25,103 nucleotides of DNA from an uncultured Dialister sp. (GTDB lineage: Bacteria > Bacillota > Negativicutes > Veillonellales > Dialisteraceae): the NCBI GenBank assembly GCA_934216155.1, contig CAKQBK010000039.1, forward strand, positions 1-25,103, given 5' to 3'. Numbering within the stretch: the first letter of the stretch is position 1; each line of letters opens with the position of its first letter. Of this stretch, positions 14,306 through 22,671 are shown piece by piece. A model generated the notes under the pieces. It was not told the DNA's origin. It searched no databases and worked only from the letters and a program-made list of their open reading frames with translations. The translations under genes were made by a program, and so were the position numbers.

Positions 14306-14513
14306 TGCCCCAAAAGGGTAGCCCTTCGGGCAGGTTATACTCTGTGATTCCATTGGTTTCTATTGTCATTTACTGCATACAGAAAAGGGTTATAAAAGGT
14401 TATGAGACTTACGGTATCCTCATAACCTTTTATAACCCTTTTTAACCTTGTCACTATCGGCAGAATCTTTTTGTGCAATATCGAAAGCGGCAGAATAATA
14501 CCCTTTTCAAGTA

Positions 14514-14529
14514 TGTTTCACGTGAAACT
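14514..14529. promoter_or_regulatory. parS-like box (1 mismatch)
   Basis: TGTTTCACGTGAAACT forms the right edge of element A6 and differs from the ParB site only at the last base. Confidence 0.5.
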
Positions 14530-14560
14530 TTGCTCTAGCATACATGGAGCTTAATTCCTA

Positions 14561-14580
14561 ATCCCTAGGGCCTAGCTACT
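14561..14580. repeat. 20-bp repeat at the 3' end of the alcohol dehydrogenase gene
   Basis: ATCCCTAGGGCCTAGCTACT occurs here and, in inverted orientation, at 22672-22691 after the PBP gene. The surrounding bases form degenerate 7-bp units (such as CTAATCC). It sits 11 bp from the minus-strand stop codon. Confidence 0.6.
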
Positions 14581-14590
14581 AATCCCTCTT

Positions 14591-15778
14591 TTATAGAGCC
14601 AGTTTATAAATTTCCACCAAATCTTCTTCAGCTACATTCACAAAGCCATGGAGGAGGCCGTCTTCTTTGCCTTTCCAGAGGATGGTTTTGTGGGCCATTT
14701 CTTCAAAGTGGGAGTCATCGATACCGACGTCAGAGAGGTGTCCCGGAAGGCCCAGCGTTTTGGTAAAATATTTTTCCAATGCTTTGATGCCTTTTTTTGC
14801 GATTTTCTTATCCGATTTTCCTTTCGGATCAATGCCCATGACGTTGACGGCAAATTGGGCGATTTTTGGCGCCGTGTGTTTATCCAGTACGTACCGAAGG
14901 AACGCAGGCGTCAGAATGGCCAAGCCCAGTCCGTGGGTGATGCCATAGAGGGCGGACAGTTCGTGTTCGATGCCATGGCAGATCCAGCCTACAGAGTGAC
15001 CGGAGTCGATGAAATCATTGATGGCCCAGGAAGCGTTCCAAAGCAGATTGGCTCGGGATTCTTCATCATTTCCATCTTTCATGGCGCGAGGGGCATCTTC
15101 CATGACGGAGCGCATCATGGCTTCCATGAATCCGTCGGTGGCGGTAAAGCCCTGCTCCTGGTTGAAATAGACTTCCATGATATGAGACAGAATATCTGCA
15201 CTGCCGCAAGCGGTCTGGAAAGCGGGGACGGTATAAGTATTTTCCGGGCAAAGGAAGGATACCTTCGGACGCAGTGCTTCCGTGGTCCAACCGTATTTTT
15301 CCTGTGTTTCAGGATTGGTGATGACCGCGCAGCTATTCATTTCTGAACCAGTGGCAGCCATGGTGGGAACCGTAATCAATGGCAGGGCATGGGAAATCTG
15401 GGCCCGGCTTTTGATGAGCTGCCACGGGTCTTCTTCATAAAATACGCTGCCTGCAATGGCTTTGGCGGTGTCAAGCACGCTACCGCCACCGACAGCGAGA
15501 ATCACATCCACATCGCCGTGACGGCAAAGGGAAATACCCTGCCGCACCGGATCGATTTCCGGATTGGCCTGGATGCCAGACAATTCATAGCCCGCCATGC
15601 CGGCCAATTGGATTTCTTCCATAATGGTATCGTAAAGTCCATTTTTCTTGATGGACCCGCCGCCATACACCAGAAGGACCTGGTGGCCGAAACGGGATAA
15701 TTCTTCATGGAGATGCGTGAGCTCTCCATTTCCGAAATATACTTTGGTGGGATTGTGATAGATGAAATTTTGAATCAT
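14591..15778 (-). CDS. Iron-containing alcohol dehydrogenase, butanol dehydrogenase type
   Basis: Probably an NAD(P)H-dependent alcohol/aldehyde dehydrogenase that reduces aldehydes such as butyraldehyde during fermentation. The 395 residues match the BDH/YugJ-like group. Motifs are the nucleotide-binding VGGGSVLDTAKAIAG (96-110) and VPTMAATGSEMN (137-148). The metal-binding set is Asp195, His199, His268 and His282, in SADILSHIMEV and CHGIEHE...GITHGLG, which is complete. The ATG at 15778 follows CGAGG. It is unrelated to the preceding aro genes and reads toward them; the family A element A6 lies between the two 3' ends. The true substrate is not predictable. Confidence 0.92.
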   Translation of the reverse strand: MIQNFIYHNPTKVYFGNGELTHLHEELSRFGHQVLLVYGGGSIKKNGLYDTIMEEIQLAGMAGYELSGIQANPEIDPVRQGISLCRHGDVDVILAVGGGSVLDTAKAIAGSVFYEEDPWQLIKSRAQISHALPLITVPTMAATGSEMNSCAVITNPETQEKYGWTTEALRPKVSFLCPENTYTVPAFQTACGSADILSHIMEVYFNQEQGFTATDGFMEAMMRSVMEDAPRAMKDGNDEESRANLLWNASWAINDFIDSGHSVGWICHGIEHELSALYGITHGLGLAILTPAFLRYVLDKHTAPKIAQFAVNVMGIDPKGKSDKKIAKKGIKALEKYFTKTLGLPGHLSDVGIDDSHFEEMAHKTILWKGKEDGLLHGFVNVAEEDLVEIYKLAL

Positions 15779-15799
15779 GATGATGTACCTCGGGGAAAT

Positions 15800-15922
15800 A
15801 CAGTGAGAAGTTAGCAGTTAGCAGTTAGCAGTTAGCTGTTAGCTGTTAACCGTAAACCGTTAACAGCCAACTGCCAACCGCTAACTGTCAACTGCTAACT
15901 GTCAACTGCTAACTACAAACTA
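15800..15922. repeat. Family D array of GTTAGCA units, long hairpin
   Basis: About five left units (GTTAGCAGTTAGCAG, then GTTAGCTGTTAGCTG) run into complementary units (CAACTGCTAACTGTCAAC) on the right, giving a long imperfect hairpin between the alcohol dehydrogenase start and the 3' end of the upstream hypothetical gene. The unit length is mainly 7 bp. Confidence 0.75.
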
Positions 15923-16444
15923 CTTCACCGGCAAGCTGGGATTTCTGGTTTCTGCAATCCATTTTGTAAAGTCGTCTGGTGACACGTGGAGATGGGCTTC
16001 GGCCCAGGGTTTCCATTTTTCAGATTTCTTTCTGGTGCGGAGGATGGTTTCTGCTTTTTGCCCTGTGTGCTGCTCTAATAAGTAGGAAAGGCGAATCCAA
16101 TGGTTGGGATAGCCTTCTTCCAAAAGGGCAGCGGCGCGGTTTTCTTCTATGCCATAGAACCGATGGAGCCGGTTCGCACGGTGGGCGATGTATTTCTTGT
16201 GATATAACTCTGGCGTGAGGCCCAGTTTCTTTTCGATGATGCCCCAGGGATCTTCTTGGCGCATGGCGAGAATGGTTTCGATGGACTGGCCTGATAAACA
16301 GGAAAGAAGTGCCGCTTTGTCTAATTCTAGAAAGCGATAGCCTTTCGCAATCAGTGCTTGGGCGATTTCTTCTGGAATTTCGTATTTGTAATGCAAGCTG
16401 CGGATTTGGTCTGTTTCAGAGGGAGAAGAAGTTTTCATATCCAT
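15920..16444 (-). CDS. Hypothetical protein with two tandem helical repeats
   Basis: I do not recognise this family. The 174-residue protein is soluble (no membrane segment or signal peptide), charged and apparently all-helical. It contains an internal duplication: residues about 18-87 and 94-164 align at an offset of 76 to 78, sharing Tyr21/97, Glu25/101, Ala28/104, Ala30/106, Leu31/107, Gly35-Tyr36/Gly111-Tyr112, Gly52-Gln53/Gly128-Gln129, the ETIL block (56-59 / 132-135) and Arg62/138. The start at 16444 follows AAAGGAAAGGAC; an in-frame ATG at 16438 is equally possible. Its last codons enter the family D array. No functional guess is justified, though paired helical domains of this kind often bind nucleic acid or protein. 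Confidence 0.75.
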   Translation of the reverse strand: MDMKTSSPSETDQIRSLHYKYEIPEEIAQALIAKGYRFLELDKAALLSCLSGQSIETILAMRQEDPWGIIEKKLGLTPELYHKKYIAHRANRLHRFYGIEENRAAALLEEGYPNHWIRLSYLLEQHTGQKAETILRTRKKSEKWKPWAEAHLHVSPDDFTKWIAETRNPSLPVK

Positions 16445-16517
16445 GTCCTTTCCTTTGCTGACAACTCATTATTTGAATCATAGTATAACATAATTTTCCG
16501 CCCATGTTTGTTGGAAA

Positions 16518-16533
16518 GGTTTCAAGTGAAACT
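16518..16533. promoter_or_regulatory. Degenerate parS-like box
   Basis: GGTTTCAAGTGAAACT has three differences from the ParB site. It forms the left end of A7. Confidence 0.25.
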
Positions 16534-16740
16534 GGTGTAGAAAGGTTATTATTCTGCTACTTTCGATAATTCACAAAGATTTTCTAACGCTTGTGACAGG
16601 GTTAAAAAGGGTTATAAAAGGTTATGGGAAAATCGTAAATGCATAACCTTTTATAACCCTTTTATCTATGTATTACATGCCAAGAGAAACAAGCGGAATC
16701 ATAGGGGATAACCTGCCCGAAGGGCTACCCTTTTTAGAAA

Positions 16741-16756
16741 GGCTTCACGTGAAACT
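16741..16756. promoter_or_regulatory. Degenerate parS-like box
   Basis: GGCTTCACGTGAAACT keeps the CACGTGAAAC core but differs at three positions. It forms the right end of A7. Confidence 0.3.
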
Positions 16757-16781
16757 TGAATCTAGCGGACTCGAATTCCAA

Positions 16782-18221
16782 TCAATTATCCCGCAATGCC
16801 CGTTTCAGAATCTTGCCGGTGGCATTTTTCGGCAGGGCGTCCATGGGGATGAAGCGGCGGGGGATTTTGTAGCTGGCGATGTTCTGGGACATGTATTTCC
16901 GAATCTTGTTTTCGTCAAATTCGTAGCCTTCTTTCATGACCACATAGGCCCAGACAGCTTGTCCGCGCAGGGGATCCGGATGGCCTACGACGGCACATTC
17001 GCCGACCCCTTCGATTTCATAAATGCAATCTTCCACTTCCCCTGGATAGATGTTTTCGCCATTGACGATGATCAGGTCTTTCAACCGGTCCACAATGTAA
17101 ATGTACCGGTCTTCATCCATGTACGCCAGGTCTCCCGTATGGAGCCAGCCGTCTTCGGTGAAGACTTTTTTCGTTTCTTCCGGTTTGTTCCAATAGCCTT
17201 TCATGACGTTGTCACCCCGGACGAGGAGTTCCCCTACGGTGCCCGGTACATAGTCACCGTCTGTGCCGGTGGCAATCTTGGCTTCTACGCCGGGGATGGT
17301 GGGGCCGCTGGTGAGGTATTTCGGTTTGGCAGTCGGCAAGACGCAAACCACCGGGGAGGCTTCTGTGAGACCATATCCTTCCTGGACTGGGTGTTTATAG
17401 CGCATAAAGAAGGCCTGGGAAATGGGCTGCGGAATGGAAGCACCACCGGAAATAAAGGTATGCACCGTTTTCATCAGAGACGGTTCCCCTTTGCGGGCCA
17501 GGAGATTGTACATCGGTGGCACCATGATGGCGATGGTAATGCCGTGTTTCACGATGGTGTTGATAATTTCTGACGGGCTTCTGGAACGGAGAATCACAAT
17601 GGTGGAATGGGCATAAAGGCCGCCGTGAACCACAGTGGTCATGCCATAGCAGTGGAACATCGGGAGCACACAGAGCACCTTGTCTTCTGGCTTGAAAATG
17701 ATGCGAGCAGTGAATTGTTCCACATTTCTAACTAAGTTTTTGTGAGACAGCATAGCACCCTTCGGACTGCCGGTGGTGCCGGAGGTGTATACCAGGGCGC
17801 ATACGTCATCTTCGGTGAGGTCTTCTGGGAAAGCAGGGGCTTCCGGTGCATTTTCCTTCTGGGCTTTGTAATCCAAATCATGGATGTCAATGGTTTCGAC
17901 CGAAACGTCCATGGGAGTGTCCGTAATCATCAGGCGGGTGGTGGAATCTTTCAGAATATAATCCACTTCGCGGTCTACCAGAGAATTATTCACTGGAATA
18001 ATGATGGCTCCCAGGCTCACTACGGCCATAAAAGCATAGACAAATTCTGCTCGATTGGCGGAGTACAGGGCCACCCGATCGCCTTTGCGAATACCCATGG
18101 CGTACAACGTATTTCTATATCGACGAATGGCTTCTTCCAATTCGCCATATGTGACCGTGGCATCTCCTTCAAAAGCCAGATGGGCCGGATCGGCCCCTTT
18201 CATGATTTCGTGTAAAAACAT
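16782..18221 (-). CDS. AMP-forming acyl-CoA synthetase (class I adenylate-forming ligase)
   Basis: Activates a carboxylic acid with ATP to an acyl-adenylate and then, probably, a CoA thioester. The 479 residues are slightly shorter than typical fatty acyl-CoA ligases. Motifs are the phosphate loop YTSGTTGSPKGAMLSHKN (from 145), an aromatic MFHCYGMT block, YGLTEASPV, LHTGDLAYMDEDRYIYIVDR, the hinge LKDLIIVNGENIYPGEVE and the C-terminal PKNATGKILKR with the catalytic Lys. All core residues are present, so it should be active. The start codon follows GAAAGAGG. Substrate (fatty, aryl or other acid) is not determinable, and no acyl carrier or CoA partner gene adjoins it. Confidence 0.9.
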   Translation of the reverse strand: MFLHEIMKGADPAHLAFEGDATVTYGELEEAIRRYRNTLYAMGIRKGDRVALYSANRAEFVYAFMAVVSLGAIIIPVNNSLVDREVDYILKDSTTRLMITDTPMDVSVETIDIHDLDYKAQKENAPEAPAFPEDLTEDDVCALVYTSGTTGSPKGAMLSHKNLVRNVEQFTARIIFKPEDKVLCVLPMFHCYGMTTVVHGGLYAHSTIVILRSRSPSEIINTIVKHGITIAIMVPPMYNLLARKGEPSLMKTVHTFISGGASIPQPISQAFFMRYKHPVQEGYGLTEASPVVCVLPTAKPKYLTSGPTIPGVEAKIATGTDGDYVPGTVGELLVRGDNVMKGYWNKPEETKKVFTEDGWLHTGDLAYMDEDRYIYIVDRLKDLIIVNGENIYPGEVEDCIYEIEGVGECAVVGHPDPLRGQAVWAYVVMKEGYEFDENKIRKYMSQNIASYKIPRRFIPMDALPKNATGKILKRALRDN

Positions 18222-18276
18222 AGTGTACCTCTTTCTTTGCTAGCTTACATGACATATGGGCCACTTTACGTGTGTA

Positions 18277-18336
18277 GTGAGAAGTTAGAAATGGTGGTGG
18301 CGGCGCACAATTCATAAAGCACCGCAAATTATATAA
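18277..18336. repeat. Family B half-element
   Basis: GTGAGAAGTTAGAAATGGTGG leads into the hairpin GCGGCGC / GCACCGC, where one stem pair is disrupted. It lies 55 bp upstream of the ligase start and has no matching right half nearby. Confidence 0.55.
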
Positions 18337-18517
18337 ATTTTATAATGATGGGGACAAAAGACTTCTCGATTTCAATTGCGTAGAGTGGTTTTTTAGGTTA
18401 GTAAAAAATGAAATTATGACTGATTTGCATGATTTTATAATATATTTACATATGTCTATTGTAGCAAATTTAGGGGCCCGTGGCTAGTGACTGCGGTGGT
18501 TTGACTCCGGTGGAATC

Positions 18518-18627
18518 ACATAACCCTTTATAGCCTCTTTAACCCTGTCGCAAGCGGTTGCACTACCATGTAAGAAATAGTAAATAGCAGAATAATAACC
18601 TTTTCACCAAATGTTTCACATGAAACA
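18518..18627. repeat. Right half of a family A element (A8) ending in a parS-like box
   Basis: CATAACCCTTTATAGCCTC, AACCCTGTCGCAAGCGG and the right end AGCAGAATAATAACCTTTT are present, but the left half of the palindrome is missing. The bases upstream (18345-18517) are AT-rich and I see nothing in them. Confidence 0.6.
18612..18627. promoter_or_regulatory. parS-like box (1 mismatch)
   Basis: TGTTTCACATGAAACA differs from the ParB site at one central base. It lies 70 bp upstream of the purA -10 box. Confidence 0.4.
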
Positions 18628-18692
18628 TGACTCTGGTGGCTTCAATCCCTAATTCCAATTCCCAAAAATATTTCCCCACCTCTTCCCCTGTA

Positions 18693-18701
18693 TGTTATAA
18701 T
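18693..18701 (+). promoter_or_regulatory. Extended -10 promoter of purA
   Basis: TGTTATAAT is an extended -10 element (TGn-TATAAT) without a good -35 box. It predicts a 5' untranslated region of about 100 nt, in which I recognise no riboswitch. Confidence 0.5.
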
Positions 18702-18808
18702 AAAATTGTATTTTGTGCGAAAAATGTAACGTACAGATTTTATTTCCTGCTACACCTTAGAAAGACACAGGCAGGAAAAGATTCCGTCACAGGAAGGAAG
18801 AATGAATC

Positions 18809-20092
18809 ATGGCAACAGCAATGGTAATTGGTGCCCAGTGGGGCGATGAAGGTAAAGGCAAGATCGTAGACTACTTGGCTGCAAAAGCAGACGTAGTGGT
18901 TCGTTCCCAGGGCGGAAATAATGCAGGTCATACGGTCGTTACCGGCGGCAAGGCATATCCGCTTCGTTTGATGCCAAGCGGCATCATGTATCCTGGTACC
19001 GTCTGCATTATCGGTACTGGCGTCGTAGTAGATCCGAAGAGCCTTTTGGAAGAAATGCAGAGACTGGAAGAACAGGGCATCGATGCAAAGCATTTGCAGA
19101 TTTCTACCCGTGCTCAGGTGGTATTCCCGTACCACATCCGTCTGGATGAAGCAGAAGAATCCAGAAAAGGCAGCCGCAAAATCGGCACCACCAAGAATGG
19201 TATCGGACCCTGCTATGCAGATAAAATCAATCGTATCGGTATCCGCATGTGCGATTTGATGGACAAAGAAACTTTCGCTGAAAAGTTGAAATATAACGTA
19301 GAACAGAAGAACATGATGCTGGAAAAACTGTACGGCATGGAAGGCTTCGATTATGAAAAAATGTTGGACGATTACCTGGGCTATGCAGAAAAGCTCCGCC
19401 CGTATGTAAAGGACACCAACTACACCGTACAGAAACTGGTGAAAGAAGGAAAGAATGTCCTGTTCGAAGGCGCACAGGCTTCCATGCTGGATTGCGATAA
19501 CGGAACCTATCCATTCGTTACTTCTTCCCATCCAACCGCTGGCGGCGCTTGCATCGGCGCTGGTATCGGACCGCACAACATGAAGAACATCTTCGGCGTG
19601 GTCAAAGCATACAGCACCCGCGTAGGTCAGGGCCCATTCCCAACAGAACTGTTGGATGAAACCGGTGATTATCTCAGAAATACCGCTCACGAATTCGGCA
19701 CCGTTACAGGCCGTCCGCGTCGTATCGGCTGGCTCGATACCCGCGCAGTTCGTTATGCAGCAGAACTGAACTCCTTCGATTACCTGGCTATCACCAGACT
19801 GGATATCCTGGATGATATGGATGAAATCAAAGTCTGCGTAGGCTATGAATACGAAGGCAAAGAAGTAGAAGAATACCCGGCTGACCTGAAGTTCCTGGAA
19901 AAGATCACCCCAGTATACAAGACCTTCAAAGGCTGGAAACAGAAGATTTCTGACATCAGAAACTACGATGAACTGCCAGCTCTGTGCAAGGAATACTTGG
20001 ATGGTATTTCCAAACTTATCGGTGTACCGATTGGCATCGTTTCCGTCGGCCCAAGCCGTGAACAGACCATTGTGATTAAAGAAGTATTCTAA
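18809..20092 (+). CDS. purA: Adenylosuccinate synthetase
   Basis: Joins IMP and aspartate with GTP to adenylosuccinate, the first step from IMP to AMP. The 427 residues have the usual length. The N-terminal GAQWGDEGKGKIVD (residues about 8-21) is the GTP/IMP-binding signature, followed by GGNNAGHTVV with the catalytic His, GTTKNGIGPCYADK, FEGAQASMLDCDNGTYPFVTSS, the arginine-containing STRVGQGPFPTE and GRPRRIGWLD loops. All are intact. The ATG at 18809 follows AGGAAGGAAG (18791-18800). Codon use is more biased than in the neighbouring aro genes, as expected for a highly expressed housekeeping gene. It has its own promoter and terminator and so is probably monocistronic. Confidence 0.98.
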   Translation: MATAMVIGAQWGDEGKGKIVDYLAAKADVVVRSQGGNNAGHTVVTGGKAYPLRLMPSGIMYPGTVCIIGTGVVVDPKSLLEEMQRLEEQGIDAKHLQISTRAQVVFPYHIRLDEAEESRKGSRKIGTTKNGIGPCYADKINRIGIRMCDLMDKETFAEKLKYNVEQKNMMLEKLYGMEGFDYEKMLDDYLGYAEKLRPYVKDTNYTVQKLVKEGKNVLFEGAQASMLDCDNGTYPFVTSSHPTAGGACIGAGIGPHNMKNIFGVVKAYSTRVGQGPFPTELLDETGDYLRNTAHEFGTVTGRPRRIGWLDTRAVRYAAELNSFDYLAITRLDILDDMDEIKVCVGYEYEGKEVEEYPADLKFLEKITPVYKTFKGWKQKISDIRNYDELPALCKEYLDGISKLIGVPIGIVSVGPSREQTIVIKEVF

Positions 20093-20106
20093 TAAACGTA
20101 ACAAAG

Positions 20107-20141
20107 AGGACATGAGACGTAAGAGTCTCATGTCCTTTTTT
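20107..20141 (+). terminator. Rho-independent terminator of purA
   Basis: The 12-bp perfect stem AGGACATGAGAC (20107-20118) / GTCTCATGTCCT (20125-20136), with loop GTAAGA and a T-run, begins 14 bp after the purA stop. The stem shares GGACA and CTCATG motifs with the aro leader terminator, probably by chance. Confidence 0.9.
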
Positions 20142-20470
20142 ATTAGTTATTAGTTAGGAGTGAGGAGTGGTGGAAGGGGTGCACAATTCATAAAGCGCCC
20201 CAATACCCCTTTTTATAGGTTATTATTTTGCTGACTTCTGTATCAAACATGATTATATATCGCTACGATCAAGGTTAAAAGGGTTACAAAGGGTTATGCG
20301 ATTCCGATAGCTTCATAACCTTTTATAACCTTTTTAACCCTGTCACCTGCGTTTATTGTTCTATGTCAGAAATGGTAATCAGCAGAATAGTAACCTTATA
20401 TAATTTGCGGCGCTTCCAAATTTTGTGCGCCGCTACCACCACTCCTCACTCCTCATTCCTAATTTCTCAC
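20141..20470. repeat. Nested repeat: family B arms (20141-20212, 20405-20470) around element A9
   Basis: The left arm has TTAGTTA, TTAGTTA, GGAGTGA units and the AGGGGTGC / GCGCCCC hairpin. The right arm has GCGGCGC / GTGCGCCGC and complementary units. Inside, element A9 (20217-20398) has ends GGTTATTATTTTGCTGA and CAGCAGAATAGTAACC and a central GGGTTATGCGA / CATAACCTTTTATAACC palindrome. The same B(A)B arrangement is seen at 6379-6707. Confidence 0.75.
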
Positions 20471-20505
20471 TGTTTTTTCTGAAACGTGATACTCTTTCCT
20501 TCCTG

Positions 20506-20514
20506 TGATATAAT
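20506..20514 (+). promoter_or_regulatory. Extended -10 promoter of the PBP gene
   Basis: TGATATAAT is a TGn-TATAAT element located 70 bp before the preferred ATG. Transcription would begin near 20521, which rules out the GTG at 20521 as a start codon with a ribosome-binding site. Confidence 0.5.
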
Positions 20515-20583
20515 AACAGTGTGTCGTTTGTTATATGTGCCTGCTTTATAGTGGGTGCCTTTTCTTATATCAGGAGTAAGAGT

Positions 20584-22659
20584 ATGAAGAATTCAGATAT
20601 TCGCCGGGAGGTGCCGAGGAAGAAGCGGTCTTTTTTCAAAAAGATACTGCTCTTTTTCTGCATCATTATCGGTATTGCTGTAGCGGGGGCTGCAGCGGGA
20701 TTTATTGTGTCCGTATCTAGCCATTTGCCCGATGTGGCAGGAAATATCACGCCTAACGCCTCTTCGCAGATTTATGATGCCAAAGGGCGACTCATCACCA
20801 CGGTCCATGCGGAAGAAAACCGTATCCCTGTGCCGATCACCCAGGTGCCGCAGAATTTGCAAAATGCATTTGTGGCAGCAGAAGATGTGCGTTTCTATGA
20901 ACATCACGGCATTGACCCCAGAGGGATTATGCGTGCCGTATTTTCCAATATCGTCAACCGAAATGCTACGGGACAGGGCGGTTCTACCATCACCCAGCAG
21001 CTGGCCCGCAATGCCTTCCTGACCCAGGAACAGACGCTGAAGAGAAAACTCTTGGAAGTGGTATTGGCTTTTGAAATTGAAAACAAATACACCAAGAAAC
21101 AGATTCTGGAAATGTACATGAACCAGATTTATTTCGGTCAGGGCTGCTATGGCATCCAGACCGCATCCAAAGTGTATTTTGGTAAAGACGTAAAAGATTT
21201 GTCCCTGCCGCAGTGCGCTATGCTGGCTGGACTTCCGAATAGCCCGAATTACTATTCTCCATTCCGCAGCTTAGAAGCAGCAAAATACCGCCAGGGTATC
21301 GTATTGGACCAGATGGCGAAATACGGCTATATCACCGAAGCGGATGCTGCCGCAGCCAAAGCGGCGGACGTGCATTTGGCAAAACCGGAACCGGCAAAGA
21401 ATACAGAACACGTAGCATCCTATTTCATTAACTACGTGATTCAGCAGATTAGCGATAAGTATGATTCCGATGCGATCTATAAAGAAGGTCTCAAGGTGTA
21501 CACCACCCTGGACCTGGATATGCAGAAAGAAGCAGAAAAAGCACTGAAGAAAGAACTGCCAGCAGGCAATAAGGATGCCAAAGGATTGACCCAGCCGCAA
21601 GGGGCTATGGTTTCTATCGAAGTCGGCACAGGCCATATCAAAGCCATGGTAGGCGGACGCGGGGAAGACCATTTCAACCGTGCAGTCCAGATGGTTCGTC
21701 AGCCTGGTTCTTCCTTCAAACCGTTTGTATACCTTACGGCGTTTGAAAATAAATATAGTCCATATGACACCATCAGCAATGAAAAGAAAACCTATGGCGG
21801 CGGATGGACACCGAAAAACTACGGTGGTACCTCCGGCGGTCAGGTCACCATCGAAGAAGCCCTGGTAAACTCCATGAATATCCCGACCATTGATCTGGCC
21901 AATAAAGTGGGCATGTCCAAGGTGCTGAAAACCGCAGAAGCCTGTGGTATTTCTACTCTCGTCAAAGACGGAAAGAGCAACGATGATAACTTGGCAGCTT
22001 CCATCGGTGGTCTCACCAATGGGGTATCTGTGTATGATATGGCCAAAGCGTACAGCGTATTTGCCAATGACGGCAAATTGGTGGAACCGACGGCCATTCT
22101 GAAAGTCATTGACCGTAATGGCAACATTTTGGAAGACCACTCTGACAAGGCAGAATCCAAGCAGGTGGTGGATGAAAATGCGGTATATCGTCTGACCAGT
22201 ATCCTGGAAGAAGTTATTTCCAGAGGTACCGGTGGCAATGCAGCGATTGGTCGCCCCGCCGCTGGTAAAACCGGCACCACCGATGACGAACACGATGCTT
22301 GGTTCGTGGGCTATACTCCGGAACTGGTTACTGCTGTTTGGATTGGCGATGATACCTCTTCCAACGCAGGTTACACCGGCGGCACCATTCCGGCGGCTAT
22401 CTGGAGAGACTTCATGAGCGAAGCACTGGGCAGTTACAAGTCCAAGTCCTTCTCTGTACCAGAATCGATTCGTGCGGAAATAGCCAGAGCCCAGGCGGCT
22501 AAAGCGGAACAGGCAGCTAAAGAAAAAGCTGACAATGAAAAGAAAGAGAAAGAAGATAAAGCTAAAGCCGTAAAGAACGCCGGCAGCAAACTGCTGGATC
22601 GCATCACCGGAAAGGCCACACCGAAACCGCAGGAAGGAACCGGGAAGGCGACGAACTAG
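20584..22659 (+). CDS. Class A penicillin-binding protein (PBP1A family), bifunctional peptidoglycan synthase
   Basis: Polymerises and cross-links peptidoglycan on the outer face of the inner membrane. The protein is 691 residues from ATG 20584, chosen because AGGAG (20572-20576) precedes it and a basic stretch (REVPRKKRSFFKK) leads into one membrane anchor at about residues 20-45. The transglycosylase (GT51) domain shows EDVRFYEHHGID, GGSTITQQLARN and the KKQILEMYMNQIYFGQG segment. The transpeptidase domain shows the nucleophile motif SSFK (in QPGSSFKPF), SMN and KTGTT. The last 60 or so residues form a Lys/Ala/Glu-rich disordered tail. All catalytic motifs are intact. It appears to be a single gene with its own promoter; no cell-division partner adjoins it. 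Confidence 0.95.
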   Translation: MKNSDIRREVPRKKRSFFKKILLFFCIIIGIAVAGAAAGFIVSVSSHLPDVAGNITPNASSQIYDAKGRLITTVHAEENRIPVPITQVPQNLQNAFVAAEDVRFYEHHGIDPRGIMRAVFSNIVNRNATGQGGSTITQQLARNAFLTQEQTLKRKLLEVVLAFEIENKYTKKQILEMYMNQIYFGQGCYGIQTASKVYFGKDVKDLSLPQCAMLAGLPNSPNYYSPFRSLEAAKYRQGIVLDQMAKYGYITEADAAAAKAADVHLAKPEPAKNTEHVASYFINYVIQQISDKYDSDAIYKEGLKVYTTLDLDMQKEAEKALKKELPAGNKDAKGLTQPQGAMVSIEVGTGHIKAMVGGRGEDHFNRAVQMVRQPGSSFKPFVYLTAFENKYSPYDTISNEKKTYGGGWTPKNYGGTSGGQVTIEEALVNSMNIPTIDLANKVGMSKVLKTAEACGISTLVKDGKSNDDNLAASIGGLTNGVSVYDMAKAYSVFANDGKLVEPTAILKVIDRNGNILEDHSDKAESKQVVDENAVYRLTSILEEVISRGTGGNAAIGRPAAGKTGTTDDEHDAWFVGYTPELVTAVWIGDDTSSNAGYTGGTIPAAIWRDFMSEALGSYKSKSFSVPESIRAEIARAQAAKAEQAAKEKADNEKKEKEDKAKAVKNAGSKLLDRITGKATPKPQEGTGKATN

Positions 22660-22671
22660 GGATTAGGGATG

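Larger units (their letters stand above)
14187..14529. repeat. Family A element (A6) with flanking parS-like boxes
   Basis: The left end GGTTATTGTTTTGCTACTTTC (starting at the aroK stop) is matched on the right by a segment around 14480-14506 ending CAGAATAATACCCTTTT; TCGATATTGCACAAA on the left faces TTTTGTGCAATATCGA on the right. The centre has GGTTATAAAAGGTTATGAG facing CTCATAACCTTTTATAACC (14390-14440). A GCCCTTCGGGC mini-hairpin and a parS-like box lie at 14290-14333, and another box lies at 14514-14529. Confidence 0.7.
16518..16756. repeat. Family A element (A7) with degraded parS-like boxes at both ends
   Basis: The left end has AAAGGTTATTATTCTGCTAC (16536 onward); the centre has GGTTATAAAAGGTTATG facing CATAACCTTTTATAACCC (16612-16660). 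The right end is replaced by an inverted GCCCGAAGGGC mini-hairpin (near 16717) and an AGAAAGGCTTCACGTGAAAC end. The element fills the gap between the hypothetical gene and the 3' end of the ligase gene. Confidence 0.65.

Noticed and set aside
16668..17573. 301-codon plus-strand ORF opposite the acyl-CoA ligase
   Set aside because: It is antisense to a gene with all catalytic motifs, begins in a repeat and shows no domain.
18740..20131. 463-codon minus-strand ORF opposite purA
   Set aside because: It is fully antisense to purA, whose biased codon use suppresses stops on the other strand. The translation is rich in Phe/His/Cys without any motif.
20521..20583. GTG start giving a 712-residue PBP
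   Set aside because: The GTG falls at the predicted transcription start with no ribosome-binding site. The ATG at 20584 has AGGAG at good spacing and begins with a typical basic, then hydrophobic anchor.
21271..22293. 340-codon minus-strand ORF opposite the PBP gene
   Set aside because: It is a shadow frame over the transpeptidase domain with no start signals or motifs.
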